A stretch of DNA of 50,927 bases from Candidatus Poseidonia sp. GTDB taxonomy: Archaea; Thermoplasmatota; Poseidoniia; Poseidoniales; Poseidoniaceae. This document shows, in pieces, positions 8,954 to 17,864 of the stretch. The translations under genes and the position numbers were made by a program. Every line of letters starts with the position of its first letter. Position 1 is the stretch's first letter. Below the pieces are notes generated by a model, which did no database searches, was not told where the DNA came from, and worked only from the letters and a program-made list of their open reading frames with translations. The stretch is from assembly GCA_030827745.1 (NCBI GenBank), contig JAURDW010000006.1, positions 1 through 50,927 of the forward strand, written 5' to 3'.

Positions 8954-11650
8954 ATGGGAGGGAGCGACGAGGGTGAAGTCTTTCTTTCGCTTGAAGACGA
9001 TGTGAAGGTGCCCTCCGCTCCACCACCATCACCATCGCCGTCGCCGGCTCTTGCCCCAGTGAATCTCGAGAACGATGACGCAAAGGAAGTGTTGGTCGCT
9101 GAGCGGGTGGACACCAGCATCATCGCCGAACCTTCGGGCTCGTTCAGCGTCAGTTGGCCGTTGTTGGGCATGGATTGTCCCGATTGTGCTGCCAAAGCCA
9201 TGGGAGCGCTTCGCCACATGAAACAAGTCGCCACGTCCAACGTTTCAGCCACGTCGGGAGAAGTGAGTTTGGAGGTGAATTTGGAAGAGGGCCCGTTGTC
9301 CGAAGTCTCCTCCGTCCTCCGCTCCCTCGGACACGCCCCCGATGTGGAGCACCACGAACTTGTTGGCGTCCGTGCTAAGGCGGTGGCTGAGCGAAACGGC
9401 GTGCCTGTCGCCCAGTTGGAGCGGGTGGTTCGAAGGCAGCCAGGCGTGCTGGATGCGGAAGTCTCCGACGACGACCGCATTCTCGTCCAACTTGTTGCAA
9501 GTTCCGAACAGAAACTTGTCGAAGCCCGAAACCGTGCTCTCGAGCATGTGATCGGTACGAAACCCTCCTTCGCTGCGGCGACTTCAAACCGCCTTCGTCC
9601 CGACCAATGGCGCCTGATTGGCGGCGGCATCGCCTTGCCCGTCCTCGCCGTGGTGATGCTCGCAGAACTGCTCGGCTACCACGGTTGGCTCATCCCCGTC
9701 CTTGCCCTACCGGGGGTGTTAATCGGTGGGCTGCAGATGTTCAAAGAAGCCGTTGCTTCACTTCGGAATCTCCAAATGGGCTTCCAAGTGCTGACCAGTC
9801 TTGCAGTCCTTGGTGCCGGTATCCTCGGCATGTGGGAAGAGGCCCTCATCGTCACCATCCTGGTAGCGTTTACCGCTCACCTCGAAGGCGACGCCTTGCT
9901 CAAGGCCAGGGAGGCGATGCAGGGGGGCCTTGACCGCCTCCCGCGCACGGCCAGAAAAATCAACGACACCAAAGCCCTCTGCCTCACTCCCGAAATGACC
10001 ATTTCCGCACCGGTTTCAGGAATCCAACTTCAGATGGCCGGCGGGCCCATGCTCGCCACGCCCGCCCAAACTCAACCCGAATCCGAAACCGTTCCCATTG
10101 ACTCGATTCGGCCAGGGGACCGCATTGAGATTCGCAGCGGTGAACTCATTCCCGCCGATGGGCGCATCCTCGAAGGCCAAGGCGCCCTTGACAAAGCTCC
10201 GCTGACCGGAGAATCGGTTCCTGTTGATGTTGGGCCGGGCGACATCATCGAAGCCGGCTTGGTGCTGGCGAGAGGACCGGTGATTTGCGAAGTCGTGGCC
10301 GTAGGGGATGCAACGCGGCTCTCCGGCCTCATCGATGCGGTCCACTCCTTCCGTGAAGCTCCGCCTCGGTTGCACAGTGGAATTGAGAAATTCACGGCCA
10401 TATGGGTTCCCCTGGTGCTCTTCGGCGCCTTTGCCGTGTGGTACTTCATGTTCCCCGACAACTGGAAGATCATCCTCCTGCTCTGGGTGGTTTCCTGCCC
10501 CTGTGCCCTGTTGCTGGCAACGCCTGTGCCTCACGCTGCCGCCCTGTCCAACGCAGCCCATCGAGGCGTCATCGTTCGCGGCGGCGATGCGCTGGAACGC
10601 ATGGCACGTGTGAACCATGTGCTGCTCGACAAGACCGGGACGTTGACTTCTGGACGGCCCACTGTGGGCGAAGTTGTTCTCGGCAAAAACCGGCGTATGG
10701 ATGCTGCCCTCAAACTCATGATGGGGCTTGAGGCCCGCTCCTCCCACCCGTATGCCCTCGCCGTCATGGACCACTGCGCGGGTCACGACCTCGGTCCTGC
10801 CAGCATTTCGAACCTTCAGGACATTGACGCTGGCGTCCAAGGGACGCATGCAGGAAGCCCGGTGGCCTTTCTTCGTCCTGACAAAGCCGCCTCGATGGGA
10901 ATTGAGGTGGAGAAGAAACTGGATGAGGCGTTTGTCCAAGCGACCAAAGACGGTCATGGGGCCAGCCTTCTCACCAAAGACGGAAAGGCCGTGGCGCTCG
11001 TGACCTTTGTTCACGACGACACCCGGGACGGGTCAGCAGCGCTCATTGAATCGCTCAACCAACGGTCGGTCAATGTGGAGATTCTCTCCGGTGACCATCA
11101 ACGAGCTGTCTCGGAATTCGCTCGTTCGGTGGGGCTTGCTGAGAGTGCGGCTCATGGTGGATTGAGCCCTGAAGACAAAGTCAAATGGGTCAAAGCTCGC
11201 TCATCATCGCACGTTACGATGATGGTGGGTGACGGATTCAACGATGCTGCAGCCCTTGCCGTTGCCGACGTTGGCGTGGCGGTGGGGACAGGAGAAACGG
11301 TGAACCTTGAGGCGGCCGACATCCTGGTCCCTGGCGACGACCCGAGAATGCTTACCGAGATGATCGACCTCGCTCGCCAAGCTCAGCGGACGCTGATGCA
11401 GAATCTGTTTTTCTCCGTCGCCATCACGGTGACCCTGGTCGTCGCCGTCATCCAACAGTGGTACGACCAACTGTGGGTGGGGGTGTTGATTCACGAAGCC
11501 TCGGTCATCTTGGTGATCCTCAACGGGGCGCGTCTGGCACAGAACGGGCAAGCCCTCCCGCTCTTGAAAGAGACATTGCGGACGATGGTGGACGACACAA
11601 AAATCGCCTTCTCCTCCTTTCGGGCTCGTTATTTTCCCACCAAAGCGTGA
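8954..11650 (+). CDS. P1B-type heavy-metal-translocating ATPase
   Basis: Pumps a transition metal out of the cytoplasm using ATP. Of 898 residues, the N-terminus has a Pro/Ser-rich leader (20-40), a metal-binding HMA domain with GMDCPDC (Cys 75 and 78), and a second HMA-like fold (about 135-200) without the cysteine pair. Catalytic landmarks are TGES (418-421), SCPCALLLATP (ion-site CPC at 515-517), DKTGTLT (phosphorylated Asp 559), SHPY (597-600) and GDGFNDAAAL. CPC does not by itself separate Cu from Zn/Cd/Pb pumps. The A-domain carries an extra Ala/Pro/Gly-rich insertion around 340-380. ATG at 8954 is the only plausible start before an upstream in-frame stop. A winged-helix regulator follows 67 bases downstream. 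Confidence 0.92.
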   Translation: MGGSDEGEVFLSLEDDVKVPSAPPPSPSPSPALAPVNLENDDAKEVLVAERVDTSIIAEPSGSFSVSWPLLGMDCPDCAAKAMGALRHMKQVATSNVSATSGEVSLEVNLEEGPLSEVSSVLRSLGHAPDVEHHELVGVRAKAVAERNGVPVAQLERVVRRQPGVLDAEVSDDDRILVQLVASSEQKLVEARNRALEHVIGTKPSFAAATSNRLRPDQWRLIGGGIALPVLAVVMLAELLGYHGWLIPVLALPGVLIGGLQMFKEAVASLRNLQMGFQVLTSLAVLGAGILGMWEEALIVTILVAFTAHLEGDALLKAREAMQGGLDRLPRTARKINDTKALCLTPEMTISAPVSGIQLQMAGGPMLATPAQTQPESETVPIDSIRPGDRIEIRSGELIPADGRILEGQGALDKAPLTGESVPVDVGPGDIIEAGLVLARGPVICEVVAVGDATRLSGLIDAVHSFREAPPRLHSGIEKFTAIWVPLVLFGAFAVWYFMFPDNWKIILLLWVVSCPCALLLATPVPHAAALSNAAHRGVIVRGGDALERMARVNHVLLDKTGTLTSGRPTVGEVVLGKNRRMDAALKLMMGLEARSSHPYALAVMDHCAGHDLGPASISNLQDIDAGVQGTHAGSPVAFLRPDKAASMGIEVEKKLDEAFVQATKDGHGASLLTKDGKAVALVTFVHDDTRDGSAALIESLNQRSVNVEILSGDHQRAVSEFARSVGLAESAAHGGLSPEDKVKWVKARSSSHVTMMVGDGFNDAAALAVADVGVAVGTGETVNLEAADILVPGDDPRMLTEMIDLARQAQRTLMQNLFFSVAITVTLVVAVIQQWYDQLWVGVLIHEASVILVILNGARLAQNGQALPLLKETLRTMVDDTKIAFSSFRARYFPTKA

Positions 11651-11717
11651 GAATCATCTGAACGAACGAGGGGACATCTTCAAACCTTGAGGACCCTTCA
11701 TCCCCATTGGTGGGCGA

Positions 11718-12221
11718 ATGGCACGAGTACGAGGCGACCCCATCACGACCGCCCTCGCCCATCCCACGCGCCGAAACGCCTACGTTGCCTTGTCCAAAAC
11801 CGAGGAAATGAGCACCGTTCAACTCCAAGATGCGGTTGAGGTGGACCGTTACAACCTCTACCACCACCTCAAAAAGCTGGCCTCCCTCAACCTCGTTGAA
11901 AACCACCGTGACGAAGGGCGAGCACGTTGGTGGCGCGTTCAGAAGCGGGTCGACTTGCCGGAGTTGCTCAACGCAACGGCGCCTGCAGCCCCAACGACCT
12001 CTGCACCTCCAGCCACCTCGCCTGCCGTGACGGCGACCTTGGCAACGCTGGCCGTGGATGAAGAAGGGCGTGATGTCATCGTGTTGAACCTCGAAGGCTC
12101 GCGCGACCAAGTCAGCGCAAAGCAGTTGATTGTACGCCTTTCAGACGAATTCGGGCTTACGCTTGATGTGCCGTGGAATTTCATCCCCGAACAACTCGTC
12201 CTCTATTCAAAAGAGAAGTGA
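11718..12221 (+). CDS. ArsR-like winged-helix transcriptional regulator
   Basis: The 167-residue protein has an N-terminal winged helix-turn-helix (about 6-75) with ALAHPTRRNAYVAL, then VDRYNLYHHLKKLASLNLVE as recognition-helix region and a basic wing ending ARWWRVQ. A low-complexity Ala/Pro/Thr linker (about 92-112) leads to a small C-terminal domain (about 115-167) of unknown role. No cysteine or histidine cluster resembles a metal sensor, so control of the upstream metal ATPase is suggested only by position. The zinc-ribbon gene starts six bases downstream, so the two are probably co-transcribed. Confidence 0.8.
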   Translation: MARVRGDPITTALAHPTRRNAYVALSKTEEMSTVQLQDAVEVDRYNLYHHLKKLASLNLVENHRDEGRARWWRVQKRVDLPELLNATAPAAPTTSAPPATSPAVTATLATLAVDEEGRDVIVLNLEGSRDQVSAKQLIVRLSDEFGLTLDVPWNFIPEQLVLYSKEK

Positions 12222-12227
12222 TGGCCC

Positions 12228-12620
12228 ATGACAGAAGAATGGTCGGTGGAGTCCAAGGTTGCGCCACCGGCGTTGTCCTGCCCAAAGTGCGAAGGCATGC
12301 TTCCGCTCGGTTTGGGAGAATTGACCTGCCAACTTTGCGATGCTCGGGTTCGCGTTGACCATGCTGTCACTCGACGCAAGTGGAAGGAGGAGAAACTCTC
12401 CTGCCCTTCGTGCTCGAAGGTTTTGGTAGCCGGCGTCGACAAGCGCCCTGCTCAACTCAAGTGCGGCATGTGCGAGTGCTATTTCACACTCGAAGCCCAA
12501 ACACCTCGCGTGGAACTGGCCTGTCCAGGCTGCGAGCGCAACCTTCGCATGAAGCGGCGGCCCGGTGAGCGAAACATTGCCTGCCCGGCTTGCGACACGG
12601 AATTCGTTGTTCGTTTTTGA
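12228..12620 (+). CDS. Triple zinc-ribbon protein
   Basis: A 130-residue protein built of three successive zinc ribbons. Six CxxC knuckles are visible at residues 18-21, 34-37, 59-62, 79-82, 99-102 and 119-122, pairing as 1+2, 3+4 and 5+6. No enzymatic domain is present, so it probably binds nucleic acid or protein. It follows the winged-helix gene by six bases with AAGTGATGG just upstream of its ATG, suggesting translation from the same mRNA. An auxiliary transcription factor or a metal-buffering partner of the ATPase are both conceivable; neither is shown. Confidence 0.75.
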   Translation: MTEEWSVESKVAPPALSCPKCEGMLPLGLGELTCQLCDARVRVDHAVTRRKWKEEKLSCPSCSKVLVAGVDKRPAQLKCGMCECYFTLEAQTPRVELACPGCERNLRMKRRPGERNIACPACDTEFVVRF

Positions 12621-12684
12621 CCCTCTCCGAGGCTTGCTGAAGGGTGAAAAAGCGACCGATTCAGCAGAGTGGGCGTCGCGCTCC

Positions 12685-12692
12685 TTATCTAT
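12685..12692 (+). promoter_or_regulatory. TATA-like box of the coiled-coil gene
   Basis: TTATCTAT begins exactly 28 bases before ATG 12713. This supports 12713 rather than the in-frame ATG at 12728 as the start and suggests a leaderless transcript. Confidence 0.45.
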
Positions 12693-12712
12693 GAAGAGAA
12701 GCCCATGAAGAA

Positions 12713-15373
12713 GTGGATGGGATTCCAATGACCACGAGCGAAAGCCATGACGGTGAGGCTTCAATCGCCCCACGGGACGGTTTGGACACCGAAGACAGGG
12801 TGACCTTGGCTTCGTTGCGCTCTCAGTTCACATCTGCCGGCACGACGTCGCTGGACGAAGCCGTGGGAACGCAAGCGCGTTTCCGTCAAGAAGAGCGGCT
12901 ACGAGCGGACCTTCGACGGGAGCGCCGGCTCCGTCAACAGGCCATCACCGAGCGAGTCAACGCCATGAAAGCCAACATTGCCAAAGATTTGGCCACCCAA
13001 CATGAACTCACCTTGGACGCTCTTGAACGAGACCTGCGAACGGCCATGGAAGCGGAACTGGAAACGATGGAACGGGACGCTCTCGCCCACGAAGAAGCCC
13101 GGGTCCGTCATGAATTGGACCTCCGCTTGCAACGCCAAGTAAGTGCGCTTCATGAACAGCATGGCGTGGAGCAACATCGCCGACTTGAAGAGCGAAAGGA
13201 GGAGATCAAAGCCTCCATCGAGACCCAACTCCACGAGGAGTATGAACGCCGCCTCGCCATTCAGCAGGAGCGTTTGCGTTTGGAATACAACCGCGAACTT
13301 CAGCAACGACTGCGATCCATCGAAACAAACCTGGAACAGGAAATGGAGCAGCGGTTTGAAGAAATGGAAAGCCACGAAATCACCCGATTGGAGGAGGGCC
13401 ACGAAGCCGTGCTTGCAGAGCGTGAGGAGCAACTTCGCCGGGGCATCCGAACTCGCCTCGAACAACAACTCCGCCAACGTCTCAAGCAACGTGAAGCCCG
13501 CTTGAAGGTGGAATTTGAACGTCGTAGTTTGCGCCTCGAAGAGGACATTGCTCAGCAATTGCAGGAAGAAATTGAAGCTCAACTTCGCCGTGAAACCGAC
13601 GACATGGAAGACAGAATGCGGGAAGATGTTGAGTTGGCCATCGCAAAACGAAGGGATGAACTTCGTGTTCAGATCGAACAACAACTCAACGAACAACAAG
13701 CCGAGCGACTCGCCGAACGAAAAGCACGGCTCAAGGCTCGGTACGACCTCACCTTCAACAAGGCGATCGACGACATCTCACGAAGCCTGCAAACCGAAAT
13801 TGAAGCCGAACTTGAGCACCGAATGGAGCACGACTTCAACGCTTATCGGCATGCCCGCGAAGCAGAGATTCAGAACCGTCTCTCCCGGTACCGGTACGAG
13901 CGGGAAGCCGAGTTGCGAGACCAACTTGAAGCCCAATACTCAGCGAACAAGGTGGATTGGAGCGAACGTCTTGACCTTGAATTCCAATCTCGGGAAGCCG
14001 CCGCTCGAAAAGCCATCATGTCCGAGGTTGACGCCCAATTGCGCAACGAACGGCTCACCCACGAAACGGACCTTGACCTGCTCAAGGAAGAAACGACGCT
14101 TGAACTCGAGGTTGAGATGGAGGAGCGCCTCCGTGACTTCAAGACCCGCAAGGAAGAGGAGGTCGCCACTCAGCTTGAACGCCAACTCGACAAGCGAGAG
14201 GAAATCATGCGTAACAAAGCCCTCATCGATGTGCGCAAGCGGGAGGCTCAGATCCGTGCCGAAATTGAAGCCCAGCTCGGTTTGAAGCGTGCCGAAATCC
14301 GTGATCGCCTGAAGGGTCTTGCCGAAAAGATGGATTCCTTCAAGGAAATGGCCGAGGAAAAGATGCGCGAGGCGGTCACCACGCAGATTCAAGGCGAAAT
14401 CGACGCCGACGAAGGAGAGTTGCGAGCCCGTGAACAAGAGTACTCCACGCTCCAATCCACGGACACTCGGGCTGAAAAGCGCCAAAAGTGGATGCAATCC
14501 ATTTCCGGCCAAGCCCCTGCTGCCTTTGGTGCGGGCGCCATGGACCCCACCGCTCTTGGTGCACGACCGGACGGCTTGGGGGCTGCGGCAGGTCGCCCGC
14601 TTCGCGGCTTGATGGGCCAGCAAACTCGAGAAGAGCCTCGCCTCGGACTCGGTGGCATGCGAGCCCCGATGACAAGCGCAAAGCCGCTTGTCGGTCAAAC
14701 CGCTCCACCCGCCACCCGCAACGTTCGCCAACCGTTGACACAGGCCGGCTTGCCCGAACCTGTTCGCACGGTTCGTCAACCGATTGCAGCCCCGGGTTTG
14801 GTTCCTCAAGAGGAACAAGCGATGGAGGACGCTGTCGAAGAAGAGGTCCCCGTTGGAGAGGAAACCAGCGACCTTTCATCCGCTACCCCGCTTGATTCAG
14901 AGACGCTCGAGGCACAAATCCACGATGAACCCGAACTCCTCGAGACCGAAATGGAAGTCGCTGAGGAGGAAACGGAGGCGTTGGGCGAGGCTGTTGAGGA
15001 AGCCATGCTTGACACCGAAACCGAAGAGTTGGACCTCGAGATGGAAGAACTCGCCTCAGAGGCGGTGCTCGAAGAGATGGAGGCAGGCCCCAAGGAGGCC
15101 ATGTCGCCTTCAATGTCCCGCCCCACGGCTTTGCTCAAACCCATCAGCGGTGTGCTGAGGCCGTTGGATGAGGAGGAAGATGTCCGAACGGCCACGTTGA
15201 CTCCCGTGGGTCACATGCTGATGCCGGCCAAGAACGAGCGCGGCGCACCACCCGCCGCCACATCACGCCCATCAACGGCCACCCTACGGCCCGTAAGAGG
15301 AACGCTTACCCCCGTTTCGAAACCGGCTGCCAAAGTGCTCAAACCGCAAGGCGAAGATGAAGACTCTGAATGA
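12713..15373 (+). CDS. Long coiled-coil protein with acidic and repeat-bearing C-terminus
   Basis: Not a recognised family. The 886 residues divide into a short N-terminal head (1-50), a nearly uninterrupted, highly charged Glu/Arg/Gln-rich coiled coil (about 55-590), a Gly/Ala/Pro linker (about 594-700), a strongly acidic stretch (about 702-795) and a basic C-terminus. That C-terminus repeats a short pattern such as LLKPISGVLRP, TATLTPVGHML, TATLRPVRGTLTPV and KVLKPQ. No SMC ATPase heads, signal peptide or membrane segment are seen, so it should be cytoplasmic and filament-forming. Its own promoter lies upstream, and the next gene, 49 bases on, encodes a transmembrane ectodomain protein. A structural or cytoskeletal role is inference. 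Confidence 0.8.
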   Translation: MDGIPMTTSESHDGEASIAPRDGLDTEDRVTLASLRSQFTSAGTTSLDEAVGTQARFRQEERLRADLRRERRLRQQAITERVNAMKANIAKDLATQHELTLDALERDLRTAMEAELETMERDALAHEEARVRHELDLRLQRQVSALHEQHGVEQHRRLEERKEEIKASIETQLHEEYERRLAIQQERLRLEYNRELQQRLRSIETNLEQEMEQRFEEMESHEITRLEEGHEAVLAEREEQLRRGIRTRLEQQLRQRLKQREARLKVEFERRSLRLEEDIAQQLQEEIEAQLRRETDDMEDRMREDVELAIAKRRDELRVQIEQQLNEQQAERLAERKARLKARYDLTFNKAIDDISRSLQTEIEAELEHRMEHDFNAYRHAREAEIQNRLSRYRYEREAELRDQLEAQYSANKVDWSERLDLEFQSREAAARKAIMSEVDAQLRNERLTHETDLDLLKEETTLELEVEMEERLRDFKTRKEEEVATQLERQLDKREEIMRNKALIDVRKREAQIRAEIEAQLGLKRAEIRDRLKGLAEKMDSFKEMAEEKMREAVTTQIQGEIDADEGELRAREQEYSTLQSTDTRAEKRQKWMQSISGQAPAAFGAGAMDPTALGARPDGLGAAAGRPLRGLMGQQTREEPRLGLGGMRAPMTSAKPLVGQTAPPATRNVRQPLTQAGLPEPVRTVRQPIAAPGLVPQEEQAMEDAVEEEVPVGEETSDLSSATPLDSETLEAQIHDEPELLETEMEVAEEETEALGEAVEEAMLDTETEELDLEMEELASEAVLEEMEAGPKEAMSPSMSRPTALLKPISGVLRPLDEEEDVRTATLTPVGHMLMPAKNERGAPPAATSRPSTATLRPVRGTLTPVSKPAAKVLKPQGEDEDSE

Positions 15374-15393
15374 CATCACAAGAAAGCGTCTGC

Positions 15394-15403
15394 TTCATAT
15401 CTA
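15394..15403 (+). promoter_or_regulatory. TATA-like box of the repeat-ectodomain gene
   Basis: TTCATATCTA starts 29 bases before ATG 15423, the same spacing as at 12685 and 45451. Confidence 0.45.
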
Positions 15404-15422
15404 ACGTAGCCTCCCTTGGGGC

Positions 15423-17864
15423 ATGAACCGCTTCAGGGCGTTGATGGTTGTTCTCCTGCTCACGGCTCAAATGACCGTTGCAGCCTCCGCAGCACCCGAC
15501 TTATCGACCTTGACCGATGCGGGTCAAACCGATGTATTGAACGCTCCACTGGTGCTGTGGTCCGAACTCAACGACGGCAGCATCCTTACCGTGACCGAGG
15601 AAGGGAACGTCAGCTTGAACACGCTCAGCAACGCAGGCATCCTCTCGCTTCAATGGTCGGTCATGCTGGATGCAGAGGCCAACAAGGCACGTGTTGACGA
15701 TGCCCAAGAACTGATCACCGTCGCTCACCAAACCGGTGTGTATGTTGTTCAAATGAGCACGCAGACCGTTTACCGCAACCTCTCCACACCCGATCCCGTC
15801 AACGACGCCGTTTACGACCAAGAGGGGAATTTGTGGCTCATGTACTCGGCAGGAAAGCGAAGAGCGGACCGTTACGACGCCACCGGTTTTACAGGGGCAA
15901 GCAGCACGACCATTCAATCGGGGATTTCAGCCTTTGAAATCCTGAAAGACGGCCGGATCGCCATCGCCTCCTACGACAAAAAAATCTACGTCCACTCCTC
16001 CGAAGGTGTTCTCATCCAGACGCTCACGGATCCCAACGCCATCGTCTCCACGTTGTTTTCACTGGACAACGGGACGATGCTTGCCGGCACCACCGGCGGC
16101 ACGGTCTATGCGTACGCAACCGATTCCTGGACCGTAGCGACTCAAGCGCTCGGTCATACCAAACAAACCACGTATTTGGGGCACACAAACGGCTACGTTG
16201 TCGTCGGGGCGAAACAAGGCAAGGTCTCCTTCCTCGACGAAACCAACTTCACGTTGGTTGAGAATTTTGAAGCATCGGGTGAAATCATCGGCGTCTCCAT
16301 GGCTTTCAATGGCCCCTTTTACGCCGCCGGAAACACGCTTGAAAGCACTAAAATCCGGTACTTTGACCTTGATTCGGACGGCGACACGGTCAACGACCGA
16401 AACGATGCGTTTCCAAACGACCCCACGCAGCGTGCGGACACCGACGAGGACGGGTACGGCGACAACCCTGACGGGAACCAAGCCGATGCTTTTCCAAACG
16501 ATGGGACCCAATGGGAAGATGCTGACGAAGACGGCTACGGGGACAACGTCGCCGGAAACAACCCCGACGTGTTTCCCAACAACCCCGACCAATGGTCGGA
16601 CGCCGACGGGGACGGTTACGGGGACAACAGCAACGGGGAAGACGGCGATGTGTTTCCTACAGAATCCAGCCAGTGGTCCGACAACGACCGTGACGGTTAC
16701 GGTGACAATCCCGACGGGTTCAAGCCCGATGCGTGCCCCTCCGTGAACGCCTTCTCGAGCGCCGACAGGTACGGTTGTCCCGACAGCGACCTCGATGGGT
16801 ATTCGAACCCCGATGAAAATTGGACCGTTGAGGACGGGGCGGATGCCCTGCCATCCAACCCCACGCAGTGGCTGGACGGTGACGGCGATGGATTTGGTGA
16901 TGCTGCAGACGGTCAAGAGCCGGATGCCTGTCCGTGGGAGTTCGGAACCTCGCGCAAAGCCGTGAGGGTTGATGCAAACGCCACCAAGGGCTACGTGGCC
17001 GTTCCCTCCTTTGGCTGCCTCGACGAGGACGGCGACGGATGGGTTGACCGAACCGAGTCGACCAAGATGGAAGAGGACGCCACCGAGCACTTCGATGGTG
17101 ACGCGGACGGTGTGGGTTCAAACGAGGACTATGACGACACGCGCCCGTTCATCCAAACCGAGCAAGACCATTGTTTGAACGAGAAAAACGACACCAGTGA
17201 GGCCTGTTTGGGCTGGAACAACCCTGCGTATCAAGCCTACCTCAAGTCGCTGGAAGAAGGCGAGACCACCCTCGGCTTCTTCGCTTGGAACACCTCGCTT
17301 CAAGACCCTGCCGGGAGCGATGCAGCGTTGAGTGTTGACGACGAAATCTTGAGCCAAGTCATTACGGTCGGTTTGGTGGCCTTCGTCAGCCTGACGGCCG
17401 TTATTTTGGCTGCGGCCTACGTCATCAACAAGCGGAAAGTGGCCACAACCACGAAAGAATACGGTGGAATCAACCCTCTTCTCTCGTCAAACGCCTCCAA
17501 GGAAGCGCTCGAGGGGCGCGGTGGGCTCTCTGCAGCTGGAGGCGTCATCTCCGATGCCTCGTGGGACGACGACATCGCTCAACTGAATTTTGACGAGAGC
17601 GAACCGGATGGATTTGCCGACATGGACCTCGTTTCCGACAGTGAACCTGCCGAAGCCATCAGTGTCACCTATGAGGAAGAGAGCATCGAAGCCATCGCTG
17701 GTATGCCCGCTTCCGTCACAAAGGCAACGGTGGCTGAGGCGCCCGGACAAACGATGCCCGACCAAGCCCCACCCTTGCCCGAAGGTGGTCTGCCCGAGGG
17801 ATGGACGATGGACCAATGGCGCTGGTACGGGCACGAATGGCTGGCAAAGTACGGGAAAAATTAG
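15423..17864 (+). CDS. Secreted/type I membrane protein with thrombospondin type-3-like Ca-binding repeats
   Basis: The 813-residue protein has a signal peptide (1-24, AASAAP cleavage region), a beta-propeller-like region (about 30-315), acidic DxDxDG-type repeats (about 317-570), one transmembrane helix (about 646-668) followed by basic NKRK, and an acidic cytoplasmic tail. The tail ends in a Trp-rich segment, LPEGWTMDQWRWYGHEWL. The repeats should bind calcium outside the cell by analogy with thrombospondin type-3 modules. I have the impression that this tail motif recurs on other Poseidoniales surface proteins; this is recollection, not tested. It has its own TATA-like box although it lies only 49 bases after the coiled-coil gene. 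It ends in a four-base convergent overlap. Ligand is unknown. Confidence 0.82.
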   Translation: MNRFRALMVVLLLTAQMTVAASAAPDLSTLTDAGQTDVLNAPLVLWSELNDGSILTVTEEGNVSLNTLSNAGILSLQWSVMLDAEANKARVDDAQELITVAHQTGVYVVQMSTQTVYRNLSTPDPVNDAVYDQEGNLWLMYSAGKRRADRYDATGFTGASSTTIQSGISAFEILKDGRIAIASYDKKIYVHSSEGVLIQTLTDPNAIVSTLFSLDNGTMLAGTTGGTVYAYATDSWTVATQALGHTKQTTYLGHTNGYVVVGAKQGKVSFLDETNFTLVENFEASGEIIGVSMAFNGPFYAAGNTLESTKIRYFDLDSDGDTVNDRNDAFPNDPTQRADTDEDGYGDNPDGNQADAFPNDGTQWEDADEDGYGDNVAGNNPDVFPNNPDQWSDADGDGYGDNSNGEDGDVFPTESSQWSDNDRDGYGDNPDGFKPDACPSVNAFSSADRYGCPDSDLDGYSNPDENWTVEDGADALPSNPTQWLDGDGDGFGDAADGQEPDACPWEFGTSRKAVRVDANATKGYVAVPSFGCLDEDGDGWVDRTESTKMEEDATEHFDGDADGVGSNEDYDDTRPFIQTEQDHCLNEKNDTSEACLGWNNPAYQAYLKSLEEGETTLGFFAWNTSLQDPAGSDAALSVDDEILSQVITVGLVAFVSLTAVILAAAYVINKRKVATTTKEYGGINPLLSSNASKEALEGRGGLSAAGGVISDASWDDDIAQLNFDESEPDGFADMDLVSDSEPAEAISVTYEEESIEAIAGMPASVTKATVAEAPGQTMPDQAPPLPEGGLPEGWTMDQWRWYGHEWLAKYGKN
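16404..16727 (+). repeat. Four tandem 81-bp (27-residue) Ca-binding repeats
   Basis: Four consecutive units of 27 residues each begin with D-A/V-F-P and contain the core DGYGDN at the same place. Units start at 16404, 16485, 16566 and 16647; a fifth partial unit (DACPS) begins at 16728. The exact 81-bp period shows expansion by duplication within the gene. Confidence 0.88.

Noticed and set aside
8854-9630. N-terminal extension of the phosphatase frame (502 residues in total)
   Set aside because: It is antisense to the metal ATPase; the HAD protein is complete from ATG 8853.
10016-11014. 332-residue minus-strand ORF
   Set aside because: Antisense shadow of the P1B ATPase with no recognisable domain; codon bias of GC-rich genes creates such frames.
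12899-13699. 266-residue minus-strand ORF, Phe/Leu-rich
   Set aside because: Mirror of Glu/Gln/Lys codons of the coiled-coil gene, giving a false membrane-like composition.
16404-16727. Possible CRISPR-like periodic repeat
   Set aside because: The 81-bp period is in-frame coding repeat of Ca-binding units; there are no spacer-like unique parts and no cas genes.
16059-17090. 343-residue minus-strand ORF rich in Val/Pro
   Set aside because: Antisense of the Asp/Gly repeats; its apparent periodicity is that of the sense repeats.
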